In this document: positions 49,464-59,978 of the stretch, piece after piece | Layout: the number at the start of each line of letters is the position of its first letter | Numbering within the stretch: the stretch's first letter is position 1 | Assembly: GCA_009773355.1 (NCBI GenBank) | Contig: WRPG01000070.1 | Coordinates: forward strand, 1-59,978 | Length of the DNA: 59,978 nucleotides | Origin: Limisphaerales bacterium | GTDB taxonomy: Bacteria > Verrucomicrobiota > Verrucomicrobiia > Limisphaerales > SXTU01 | Direction of reading: 5' to 3' | Notes under the pieces: model-generated | Database searches by the model: none | Seen by the model: the letters and a program-made list of their open reading frames with translations, nothing else | What the model was told of the DNA's origin: nothing | Made by a program: the position numbers and the translations under genes

Positions 49464-50219
49464 CTACTTGACAGTGTTGACGAGCGGCGCGAGTCCCTGG
49501 ATGCGGACTTCGAGACGGTCGCCGGACTCGATGGGGCCAACACCGCTCGGCGTGCCGGTGAGGATGACGTCACCGGGCAGCAGCGTCATGTTGGTCGAGA
49601 CGAAGCTGACAATCTGGTAGCAGTTGAAAATGAGCTGGCTGGTGTTTGAATTTTGGCGAAGCTGGCCGTTTTGGAAGAGCTGGATGGTCAGGTCATGGGG
49701 GTCAATCTTCGTCTCCACGTAGGGGCCCAGCGGTGTGAAGGTGTCGAAAGATTTGCAGCGCGCCCACTGGCTTTCGGAGTTTTGAATGGTGCGGTCGCTG
49801 ATGTCCTCGGCGGCTGTGTAACCAAAAATGTAACGTGCCGCCGCAGCCGGGGTGACGTTTCGCACGCGGCGGCCAATGACAATGGCCAGCTCCGCCTCAA
49901 AATCAGTGCGGTGGCTCGGGAAGGGGATTTCAATTTTTGCCCCGTCCGGAATCAGTGAAGTCGGAGCCTTCAACCAGAATAAAGGCTCCTTTGGAAGCGG
50001 TTTCCCAGACTCGCGCGCATGATCAGCGTAATTCAGTCCGACGGCGATCACTTTTGAGGGCTGCACTGGGGTGAGGGTTTTGATACCCTTTACGGAAAGC
50101 GGCTTCTTGTCAAAAGACGGCGATCCAAACACGTCACCGTGAAGCCGGAACAACTCTCCGTCCACAGCTTTGGCAAAAAAAATCTCGTCGCCCTTCTGAA
50201 ATCGTCCGATGGCTGCCAT
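49464..50219 (-). CDS. Fumarylacetoacetate hydrolase family protein
   Basis: A 251-residue FAH-family enzyme, start ATG 50219. Visible: KVIAVGLNYADHARESG, FEAELAIVIGRRVRNV (metal-binding Glu pair), GYTAAEDISDRTIQ, KSFDTFTPLGPYVE and LPGDVILTGTPSGVG. These proteins cleave or isomerise beta-diketo acids, or decarboxylate oxaloacetate, with a divalent metal. Size and motifs fit the short bacterial FAHD1-like group. Codon usage is somewhat less GC-rich than upstream genes. It follows the rRNA terminator on the same strand and precedes proS. Confidence 0.9.
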   Translation of the reverse strand: MAAIGRFQKGDEIFFAKAVDGELFRLHGDVFGSPSFDKKPLSVKGIKTLTPVQPSKVIAVGLNYADHARESGKPLPKEPLFWLKAPTSLIPDGAKIEIPFPSHRTDFEAELAIVIGRRVRNVTPAAAARYIFGYTAAEDISDRTIQNSESQWARCKSFDTFTPLGPYVETKIDPHDLTIQLFQNGQLRQNSNTSQLIFNCYQIVSFVSTNMTLLPGDVILTGTPSGVGPIESGDRLEVRIQGLAPLVNTVK

Positions 50220-50320
50220 AAACGTCCTTCTTTTGTAGCAAGTTATGAGCGGACACCGCAAGTCCATTTTTCCAGAACGATGGGTAAACGCAGAGGGGGC
50301 ATCGTCAGGGTTAACGGGGA

Positions 50321-50349
50321 AAAAGAAAAAGGCCGGACATTGTCCGGCC
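50321..50349 (-). terminator. Intrinsic terminator of the rRNA operon
   Basis: On the minus strand GGCCGGACA-A-TGTCCGGCC forms a 9-bp stem (50331..50349) followed by TTTTTCTTTT (50330..50321). It lies 10 bp beyond the 5S rRNA 3' end, as expected for the operon terminator. Confidence 0.9.
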
Positions 50350-50359
50350 CTTTTAAAGA

Positions 50360-50474
50360 TTTGGCGGCAACCTACTCTCGCGGAGGCTATACAACCACTA
50401 CCATCGGCAATGCTGCGTTTGACGGCCGAGTTCGGAATGGGATCGGGTCGGGCCGCAGCTTTGTGGCCACCAAA
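50360..50474 (-). rRNA. rrf: 5S ribosomal RNA
   Basis: About 115 nt on the minus strand. It contains CGACCCGATCCCATTCCGAA (loop region) and GCGAGAGTAGGTTGCCGCCA near the 3' end; the two ends pair (TTTGGTGGCC with GGTTGCCGCCAAA). It follows 23S in the operon. Ends are estimated from the terminal stem. Confidence 0.93.
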
Positions 50475-50510
50475 AAAATTGCAAAGAACTCCCGGCTACG
50501 GGGTTCTCAA

Positions 50511-50524
50511 AAAACTACACACAA
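50511..50524 (-). other. 3' half of the 23S rRNA processing stem
   Basis: AAAACTACACACAA is the exact complement of 53429..53442 upstream of 23S. In the precursor RNA the two would pair and bring the 23S ends together for RNase III-type cleavage. It lies between 23S and 5S. Confidence 0.75.
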
Positions 50525-50565
50525 GGAGCATATACGTTACCGAAGCTGTTCTTTCTTGGGAAAGC

Positions 50566-53375
<2,810 letters not shown>

Positions 53376-53428
53376 CAAAACATGGCTCGAATAACTCGAG
53401 CATGCTCGGCGAAATGTATATGCCCTGA

Positions 53429-53450
53429 TTGTGTGTAGTTTTCAAAGAAC
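53429..53450 (-). promoter_or_regulatory. 23S processing stem and boxA-like antitermination site
   Basis: TTGTGTGTAGTTTT (53429..53442 as written on the plus strand) pairs with 50511..50524. Overlapping it, the minus strand reads GTTCTTTGAAAA (53439..53450), close to the boxA consensus. The same boxA-like word occurs in the 16S leader. Confidence 0.65.
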
Positions 53451-53487
53451 GCCGGTGATGAAGCTTGCGCAGCCATCAAACGGAAAT

Positions 53488-53564
53488 TGGTGGGCCTGAC
53501 TGGACTCGAACCAGTGACCCTGCGCTTATCAAGCGCATGCTCTAACCAACTGAGCTACAGGCCC
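53488..53564 (-). tRNA. tRNA-Ile (GAT)
   Basis: 77 nt including CCA. The minus strand reads GGGCCTGTAGCTCAGTTGGT at the 5' end. The anticodon arm TGCGC-TTGATAA-GCGCA gives GAT. The T-arm is CTGGTTCGAGTCCAG. It lies between tRNA-Ala and 23S. Confidence 0.97.
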
Positions 53565-53570
53565 TCAAAA

Positions 53571-53646
53571 TGGTGGAGCTGAGGAGGCTCGAACTCCTGA
53601 CCTGTAGCTTGCAAAGCTACCGCTCTACCAACTGAGCTACAGCCCC
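53571..53646 (-). tRNA. tRNA-Ala (TGC)
   Basis: 76 nt including CCA. The minus strand reads GGGGCTGTAGCTCAGTTGGT. The anticodon arm GTAGC-TTTGCAA-GCTAC gives TGC. The T-arm is AGGAGTTCGAGCCTCCT. It is 6 bp from tRNA-Ile and nearer to 16S. Confidence 0.97.
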
Positions 53647-53707
53647 ATTTTAACCCCAGCCGATCCGAGGATAGAACTGTTTTCGGAAAGAACATGCTCT
53701 CGAAAGC

Positions 53708-53723
53708 TGAATTGTGCGACAAG
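53708..53723 (-). other. 3' half of the 16S rRNA processing stem
   Basis: TGAATTGTGCGACAAG is the exact reverse complement of 55493..55508 in the 16S leader. The two halves would form a long stem enclosing pre-16S, as in other bacteria where RNase III cuts. Confidence 0.8.
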
Positions 53724-53788
53724 TTGTTGAGCCATGAAGACTTATTCAAGTCTTACGACCTAGCCGGATTGCAAGCAACCCGGCCGTA

Positions 53789-55383
<1,595 letters not shown>

Positions 55384-55492
55384 AAACGTTAGCTTGATCC
55401 TTCCTTGCAGGATAAAAAACCCCACAATTGTCAATTACCAATTAAAACTCTTCGAGCTTTCCGCTAACCGGATTCGCCCAAAGGGGCTCTCA

Positions 55493-55508
55493 CTTGTCGC
55501 ACAATTCA
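55493..55508 (-). other. 5' half of the 16S rRNA processing stem
   Basis: CTTGTCGCACAATTCA as written on the plus strand is the exact complement of 53708..53723 in the 16S-tRNA spacer. It lies about 110 nt upstream of the mature 16S 5' end. Confidence 0.8.
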
Positions 55509-55509
55509 A

Positions 55510-55521
55510 TTTTCAAAGAGC
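55510..55521 (-). promoter_or_regulatory. boxA-like antitermination site in the rRNA leader
   Basis: The minus strand reads GCTCTTTGAAAA, near the boxA consensus TGCTCTTTAACA. It sits next to the 16S processing half-stem and recurs as GTTCTTTGAAAA before 23S. Confidence 0.65.
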
Positions 55522-55624
55522 CTACCGACTCGTTCGCCAAACCCTTTTCCGTTTTAGTGGAAAAAAAACCTGAGCGCCGATTTTTAATGTAAACTCGGCA
55601 TCTCAGCTTTGTTTGACGCGGACA

Positions 55625-55653
55625 TTTTTAGGCGTCACCACGCGGACTGTCAA
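55625..55653 (-). promoter_or_regulatory. Candidate rRNA operon promoter
   Basis: On the minus strand TTGACA (55648..55653) is followed after exactly 17 bases by TAAAAA (55625..55630). The start point would be about 235 bp before mature 16S, which suits a processed leader with boxA. Confidence 0.6.
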
Positions 55654-55827
55654 CATTGTTTTCGACAGACCTTTCGAACTACGTCGTTCAAAAGAACACA
55701 GACAGATTACCTGCCTCCCGCATCCGTGCAACATCTTTTTTTAGAAATCTGCCACATCGGTTTTCCGCTCAATCGTTCCAGCCCGCACAGGCTCGACAAA
55801 GCCCACGCCAGAGCGCATTTTTTTCAT

Positions 55828-56721
55828 GTGCTGGACACAAAGCTCACGTTGCTCCGCGACTCACTCCGTAACCTCGGTTCAGCTTTGATTGCGTATTCCG
55901 GCGGAGTTGACTCGGTCTTTCTAGCCTTCATCGCAAACAAAGTTTTGCCAGGCCGGTGTGTGGCCGCAATTGCAGATTCCCCAAGCCTCCCGCGTCGTGA
56001 GTTGAGTGAGGCTTTGGACATCGCCGCTAGGTTCAACTTGCCAATTCGGGTCATTAAGACTGCCGAGTTCGGAAACTCAGATTACACATCCAACCCGTTG
56101 AACAGATGCTACTTCTGCAAACACGATCTGTTCACTGAGCTAATTCCTTTGGCAAAGAAGCTGAGCCTTGCCGTCATCGCTTATGGTGAAAATGCGAGCG
56201 ACATCGGGGATTTTCGTCCAGGAGCACAAGCGGCAAATGAATTCCATATTCGAGCGCCCCTGAAGGAGGCTGGCCTCACCAAGACGGAAATTCGTGCTCT
56301 GTCAGCACGCTTTGGATTGCCCACCACCGACAAACCGCAAATGGCCTGTCTTAGTTCGCGTGTCCCGCACGGCGAGCCGGTCACGGAGGAGAAACTGCGG
56401 ATGATTGAGGCCGCTGAAAACCTCCTGCGCGACCTTGGTTTTTTTGACATCCGCGTGCGGCATCACGAGCTGCCTAGCACGGTTATTCCAGCACCTGTAA
56501 AAACTCCGGCCCGCCTCAACAATCTCGCCATTACCCCGCCCCGTTCCGCACTCGCGCGCATCGAAGTTGGCGCGGTGGAATTGCCTCGTCTGCTCGACTC
56601 AAAAACCGCCGCGCGCGTTGCCGAAGAACTCAAGCGCATCGGCTACGCGCACGTGACATTGGACCTCCAAGGCTACCGGCGCGGCGGCGCAAACAACCTC
56701 GCTCAAACGCCAATCACGTAG
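55828..56721 (+). CDS. larE: ATP-dependent sacrificial sulfur transferase LarE
   Basis: A 297-residue PP-loop protein (start GTG 55828) that adds sulfur to the nickel-pincer nucleotide cofactor precursor of lactate racemase and relatives. Visible: ALIAYSGGVDSVFLAFIANK (PP-loop), SPSLPRRELSEALDIA, NRCYFCKHDLF, YGENASDIGDFRPG, RAPLKEAGLTKTEIRALSA, and KPQMACLSSRVPHG, whose Cys sits at the position of the sacrificial cysteine (C176 of Lactobacillus plantarum LarE). No larA, larB or larC is present here. The upstream extension of the frame was rejected because it overlaps the rRNA promoter region and lacks family similarity. Confidence 0.88.
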   Translation: MLDTKLTLLRDSLRNLGSALIAYSGGVDSVFLAFIANKVLPGRCVAAIADSPSLPRRELSEALDIAARFNLPIRVIKTAEFGNSDYTSNPLNRCYFCKHDLFTELIPLAKKLSLAVIAYGENASDIGDFRPGAQAANEFHIRAPLKEAGLTKTEIRALSARFGLPTTDKPQMACLSSRVPHGEPVTEEKLRMIEAAENLLRDLGFFDIRVRHHELPSTVIPAPVKTPARLNNLAITPPRSALARIEVGAVELPRLLDSKTAARVAEELKRIGYAHVTLDLQGYRRGGANNLAQTPIT

Positions 56722-56777
56722 CGCTTTTGGCCGCGCGACCGCTCGCCTTTTGCCCTGTCCACGGCTAGTTTTCGCGC

Positions 56778-57863
56778 GTGCATCTGGCTCATCTGCGACT
56801 TCGGGATTTCCGCAATTACTCGCGGCTCGACGCGGATTTCAGCCCCGGCTTCCAGCTCCTGCTGGGCAACAACGCGCAGGGAAAAACGAACATCCTCGAA
56901 GCGATTTACCTGCTCGCCACGCTACGCTCGTTTCGCGGTGTCGGCGGTGCACAGATGATTCGGCACCTGGCCAAGGGCTACTTCGTCGGGGCGACCGTGG
57001 TCGGCACCGCGAGCCATGAAATCAAAATGTATTGGTCATCCGCCGAGCGGAAAATCTCCCTCGACGGCCAGCCCGTGCGCCGGCTCACCGACTACCTCGG
57101 CACGTTGCGCGCGGTCGTGTTTTGCACGGAAGATTTGCAGCTTGTGAAGGGCACCGCGCGGACGCGTCGCCGCTTCCTCGACCTCCTGCTGGCACAAACC
57201 CAACCGAACTATCTGCCGCTCCTCCAGCGTTACGCGCAGGCACTCCGCTCCCGCAATTCACTGCTCAAGCAGCGCGTCCCCGACCCCGCGCTCCTCGACA
57301 GTTTCTCCCAAGAACTCGTCGCCATCGGCAACCAGCTCATCACCGCGCGACGCGAGCTGTTGCCGCGCATTTCGCCGCTCGCGCGACTGGCCTACCGGCG
57401 CATTTCCCACGATGCCGAGGAACTTCGCCTCGATTACCAGCCCAGTGTGAGCGCTGACTTCGCCGTGGAACTCGCGCGCTCCCGCGACCGCGAGCGCAGC
57501 TATCGCTCCACGCTCGTCGGCCCGCACCGCGACGAACTCGCGCTGCTCGTCAACGACCGGCCCGCCGCACAGTTCGGCAGCGAGGGCCAGAAGCGCACGC
57601 TCGCCATCGCCCTCAAGATGGCGCAGGCCGAATACGTCACCGGCATTCTCGGCGCGCCGCCGGTGCTGCTCATTGACGACGTGATGGGCGAACTGGACGC
57701 CAAGCGCCGCGCCGGCCTGCTGCCGCTGCTGGAGCGCGCCCACCACGCGCGCGGCCAAGTCTTCATGACCTGCACCGAGGAAAGCTGGCCGCGCGAACTG
57801 GGCCGTGAGCTGCATCGCTGGGAAATCAAGTCCGGTGCCCTCGCAGCGAAGGCCGAAGTTTGA
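56778..57863 (+). CDS. recF: DNA replication and repair protein RecF
   Basis: A 361-residue SMC-like ATPase that helps load RecA at single-strand gaps with RecO and RecR. MHLAHLRLRDFRNY, Walker A LLGNNAQGKTNILEAI, the D-loop/signature FGSEGQKRTLAIALKMAQ, and Walker B LLIDDVMGELDAKRR are intact. Length is normal. The start is GTG 56778. It is not next to dnaA/dnaN here but follows larE after 56 bp, and it converges with the alcohol dehydrogenase with a palindromic repeat between. Confidence 0.95.
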   Translation: MHLAHLRLRDFRNYSRLDADFSPGFQLLLGNNAQGKTNILEAIYLLATLRSFRGVGGAQMIRHLAKGYFVGATVVGTASHEIKMYWSSAERKISLDGQPVRRLTDYLGTLRAVVFCTEDLQLVKGTARTRRRFLDLLLAQTQPNYLPLLQRYAQALRSRNSLLKQRVPDPALLDSFSQELVAIGNQLITARRELLPRISPLARLAYRRISHDAEELRLDYQPSVSADFAVELARSRDRERSYRSTLVGPHRDELALLVNDRPAAQFGSEGQKRTLAIALKMAQAEYVTGILGAPPVLLIDDVMGELDAKRRAGLLPLLERAHHARGQVFMTCTEESWPRELGRELHRWEIKSGALAAKAEV

Positions 57864-57943
57864 GCCACAAAGAGGCGCAAGAAAGCACAAAAGGACCGAA
57901 CTCAGTCTGCTTCTCTTGTGCCTCTTTGCGCCTCTTTGTGGCT
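57863..57943. repeat. AGCCACAAAGAGGCGCAA inverted repeat between recF and the dehydrogenase
   Basis: Left arm 57863..57880 and right arm 57926..57943 are exact 18-bp reverse complements, 45-nt loop with further CTTGTGCC words. It starts on the last base of the recF stop codon and lies 13 bp before the end of the dehydrogenase gene, so it may serve as a two-way terminator. It shares words with the repeat at 32879..32947. Confidence 0.85.
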
Positions 57944-57955
57944 GAAAACCTGCGG

Positions 57956-59110
57956 CTACAGCGCTTCGGCCAACACCTGGCGTAACTCCGCTTCCGTCAA
58001 CGGCACCGGGTTCGCCTTCATGCTGCTGGCTTGCATCGCCTTTTCCACGACTGCGGCAACGTCCGATTCCGCCAGGCCCCATGCACGCAGCGGCGGGATT
58101 TGCAGCGCGCGGCAAAGCTCCCCCGTCCACGCCACGCCATCGGCGGCGACGGCTTGCGGTCGTCGTGTAAGCAGCCGCGCGATCTCGTCGTAACGGCGCA
58201 ATGCCGGGCTGCCCGGCGCGCGCTCGCGCAACGCGCGGACATTTGCGGCCATCACACCGGGCAGCAGCGCGGCGCACACGGCCCCGTGTGGCGCGGGGAA
58301 CATCCCGCCAATCGGCGCGGCGAAACCATGCACCGCGCCCAAGCCCGCGTTCGCCAGCGCCATCCCGCCGAACAAGCTCGCCAGCGCCATGTCCTCGCGG
58401 GCTGCCGCGTCCCCGCCGTGCTCGAAGGCGCGCCGCAGCGACCGCGCGGCGCGGCGGATGCCCTCGACGCAAAGCGCGTCCGTCATCGGGTTCGCGCGCG
58501 GGCAGACGTAAGGCTCGATGAGCTGCGTGAGCGCGTCCATGCCGGTGCTGGCGGTGAGCGCGGGTGGGAGGTCGAGCGTGAGTTCCGAGTCCACGAGCGC
58601 CACGCGGGGGAGCAGGTGCGGGCTGCGGAGGCTGGCCTTCACGCGATGCTCCGGCGAGGCCAGCACCGCGTTGCGCGTCACTTCCGCGCCGGTGCCTGCG
58701 GTGGTCGGAATCGCCAGCAAGGGCGCGGCGGCTTTCGTAAGCGGCTGGCCTCGGCCGATGACTTCCAAGTAATCGCTCAACTCCCCGTCGTTCGTGAGCA
58801 GCCCGGCGATGGCCTTGGCCCCGTCAATGGCGCTGCCGCCGCCGAAGGCGACGACGCAATCACACCCCGCCGCCTGCGCGCGCTCAACGCCGGCACGCAC
58901 CGCATCCGTGGTTGGCTCGCCGGTGATGGGAAAACCCTCCGCCGCCACGCCCGCAGCCGCGAGTTGCTGAACCAGCCGCTCCGCGCGCGAGGCTGACTTG
59001 CCCGTCACCACCAACGCCCGCCGGCCAAGCTGTTGCGCGATGGCTCCGGCTTGCTTGAACGTGCCCGGGCCAAAGATGACGCGGTGGGCGGTGGCGAACT
59101 CGAAGGTCAT
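57956..59110 (-). CDS. Iron-type (group III) alcohol dehydrogenase family protein
   Basis: A 384-residue dehydrogenase of the Fe-ADH/maleylacetate reductase/lactaldehyde reductase superfamily, start ATG 59110 (MTFEFATAHRVIFGPG). The NAD-binding domain has VVAFGGGSAIDGAKAIAGL and PLLAIPTTAGTGAEVTRNAV. The metal site residues lie in TASTGMDALTQLIEPYV, AVHGFAAPIGGMFPAPHGAV and GVMAAN. The family reduces aldehydes or ketones to alcohols. Which substrate it uses is not visible. No pathway partners are adjacent. Confidence 0.9.
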   Translation of the reverse strand: MTFEFATAHRVIFGPGTFKQAGAIAQQLGRRALVVTGKSASRAERLVQQLAAAGVAAEGFPITGEPTTDAVRAGVERAQAAGCDCVVAFGGGSAIDGAKAIAGLLTNDGELSDYLEVIGRGQPLTKAAAPLLAIPTTAGTGAEVTRNAVLASPEHRVKASLRSPHLLPRVALVDSELTLDLPPALTASTGMDALTQLIEPYVCPRANPMTDALCVEGIRRAARSLRRAFEHGGDAAAREDMALASLFGGMALANAGLGAVHGFAAPIGGMFPAPHGAVCAALLPGVMAANVRALRERAPGSPALRRYDEIARLLTRRPQAVAADGVAWTGELCRALQIPPLRAWGLAESDVAAVVEKAMQASSMKANPVPLTEAELRQVLAEAL

Positions 59111-59185
59111 TGGTGAGGAATCAGTTCGCGGAACTAATCCGATATTTCGGTTCAGCAAAATTTGAGGAGTTGTGCCGCACGAACC

Positions 59186-59395
59186 CTACTTGCCGAAGAC
59201 CAGCCAGGCGATGAGAAGTGAAATGCCGACTCCGAGGCTCATTGCCAGGACTTCGGGTAGCTTTTCTCCCGGCTTCAATCGCCATCGCTCACGGGTCGCC
59301 GCACGGTATTTCGGAGAAGCAAGGTAAAGCCAGCCACACAGAGCATAAAAGACGGCCTCAACCAAGTGCCATAGCCGTATCAGCAACTCGAACAT
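59186..59395 (-). CDS. Small two-helix membrane protein of unknown function
   Basis: A 69-residue protein, start ATG 59395. It has two hydrophobic segments (LLIRLWHLVEAVFYALCGWL and VLAMSLGVGISLLIAWLVF) separated by a basic loop (SPKYRAATRERWRLKPGEKL), and ends FGK. Less GC-rich than its neighbours. No function can be proposed. Confidence 0.6.
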   Translation of the reverse strand: MFELLIRLWHLVEAVFYALCGWLYLASPKYRAATRERWRLKPGEKLPEVLAMSLGVGISLLIAWLVFGK

Positions 59396-59411
59396 GGCTG
59401 CCACGAAGTAA

Positions 59412-59717
59412 TCACCACCCCGCGTCGTCAGGAAACACGTTCCCAAACTTCACGCTCGTGCGTGGCGCGGCCATCATCGGGGCGACTGTGTCACGCCACG
59501 CGGCGTAGTGCGCGGTCTCCTTGTGCTTGGCCGGCGCGTCGGCGGTGCGATAGGCCTCGACGAGCACGAAGCGCGTCGGGTCGTCCGCCTGCTGCACCAC
59601 GTCGAAACGCGCGATGCCCGGCTCCCGCACGCTGGCCTGCGCATTGGCGACCGTCGCGGCCTTGAACGCCTCGACGCACTCGGTCTTCACCTGGACATGG
59701 ACGTGGACGACGAGCAT
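59412..59717 (-). CDS. Antibiotic biosynthesis monooxygenase (ABM) domain protein, YgiN-like
   Basis: A 101-residue dimeric alpha+beta-barrel protein. It starts [20 protein letters not shown], continues [20 protein letters not shown] and [20 protein letters not shown], and ends with [18 protein letters not shown]. This is the ABM pattern of quinol monooxygenases and the LsrG-type AI-2 processing enzymes. No cofactor is needed by most members. The His and Trp positions typical of the pocket are present, but the substrate is not assigned. Confidence 0.88.
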   Translation of the reverse strand: MLVVHVHVQVKTECVEAFKAATVANAQASVREPGIARFDVVQQADDPTRFVLVEAYRTADAPAKHKETAHYAAWRDTVAPMMAAPRTSVKFGNVFPDDAGW

Positions 59718-59728
59718 GGCGGCAGCGG

Positions 59729-59978
59729 TTAGAAGCCCAGTTTCTGCAACTCCATTTGGAGCAGTTCCTGGAACTCCATGATGTCCATCTGCGAGGGACG
59801 GTAGCCCTTCTGCGCCGGCACCAGGCCGGGCCGGCCCATCTGGTCGAGATACCAGTCCGCCGTCTGGCCGTCGCTGAACGTGACCTTGCCGCTGACCACG
59901 GTGCCGGGGCGCGCCAGCGTGTCCACGGAAAGCTTCACCCCGCCAAGAGCGGGCGGCTCCGCACCGGGCGCGGGCGCG
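59729..59978 (-). CDS. C-terminal part of a gene running off the right edge
   Basis: The minus-strand frame is open from the window edge to the stop at 59729. The first visible codons read [20 protein letters not shown], then [39 protein letters not shown] and a helical end ([14 protein letters not shown]). A GTG at 59938 could start a 69-residue protein, but the open frame and Pro/Ala linker before it make a truncated larger protein more likely. I have no family name for it; it ends 11 bp before the ABM gene. Confidence 0.55.
   Translation of the reverse strand, partial: APAPGAEPPALGGVKLSVDTLARPGTVVSGKVTFSDGQTADWYLDQMGRPGLVPAQKGYRPSQMDIMEFQELLQMELQKLGF

Larger units (their letters stand above)
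55384..55827. other. rRNA leader and divergent upstream region of larE
   Basis: A 444-bp gene-free, AT-richer stretch. It holds the 16S leader with a processing half-stem (55493..55508), a boxA-like site (55510..55521) and the rRNA promoter candidate (55625..55653). The right part (55660..55827) must contain the larE promoter. An open frame in line with larE extends to 55609 but overlaps the rRNA promoter and lacks family similarity. Confidence 0.6.

Noticed and set aside
55609-55827. Upstream extension of larE to an ATG at 55609
   Set aside because: It overlaps the rRNA promoter candidate, has no similarity to the family, and LarE proteins normally begin close to the PP-loop as the GTG at 55828 allows.

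Overview
The window is about 60 kb of GC-rich bacterial chromosome, densely coding, with both strands used in short blocks. It most likely comes from a Verrucomicrobiota bacterium. The best evidence is in the 16S rRNA gene: 54992..55009 matches, as I recall it, the EUB338-III probe sequence used to recognise Verrucomicrobia. Supporting context includes a pyrophosphate-type phosphofructokinase, Tat-exported hydrolases, a secreted ceramidase-like protein and many intergenic palindromic repeats. A placement near Limisphaerales/Pedosphaera is my inference from gene style and repeats only.

Layout. 0-6 kb: end of an HPt protein, a response regulator, PPi-phosphofructokinase, a Tat amidohydrolase and an eight-repeat IPT/TIG surface protein. 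6-10 kb: LivF/LivG ATPases without permeases and a large hybrid sensor kinase. 10-14.5 kb: PIG-L deacetylase, neutral-ceramidase-like protein, tRNA-Pro(CGG) and an ABC-2-type membrane protein. 14.5-20.2 kb: a complete heavy-metal RND efflux operon. 20.3-25.1 kb: two tail-anchored coiled-coil proteins, an alkyltransferase, and a kinase/regulator pair whose kinase carries an ethylene-receptor-type membrane domain. 25-35 kb: DUF5679 protein, tandem NDK, pyruvyl-transferase-like protein, glutathione peroxidase, hydrolase, aminotransferase, GDPD, HNH protein, RidA, zinc-ribbon MoxR and TrpS. 35.5-44.3 kb: flavin reductase, DUF3088, a lower-GC orphan, GcvT/GcvH, a LuxR-type two-component pair, a D-aminoacylase and an unknown membrane protein. 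44.3-50.2 kb: a Pup-ligase/Dop family protein, a PIN toxin-antitoxin pair, FabH, ProS and an FAH-family protein. 50.3-55.7 kb: an rRNA operon on the minus strand (16S, tRNA-Ala, tRNA-Ile, 23S, 5S). 55.8-60 kb: LarE, RecF, iron-type alcohol dehydrogenase, small proteins and a truncated gene at the right edge.

How genes work together. Several pairs overlap by 4 bases (ATGA or GTGA), which suggests translational coupling: HPt/regulator, IPT protein/amidohydrolase, outer-membrane factor/adaptor, ethylene-type kinase/regulator, LuxR-type kinase/regulator and hydrolase/aminotransferase. The rRNA operon has a promoter candidate, boxA-like elements, long processing stems around 16S and 23S, and a terminator.

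Points that most deserve a second look: the ethylene-receptor-like kinase, the Pup-ligase family gene with no proteasome nearby, a 20-nt tandem duplication inside the 16S gene, a sensor kinase lacking its phosphoacceptor histidine, and palindromic repeats that have entered genes (an aminotransferase insertion, a C-terminus, stop codons and possibly a signal peptide).
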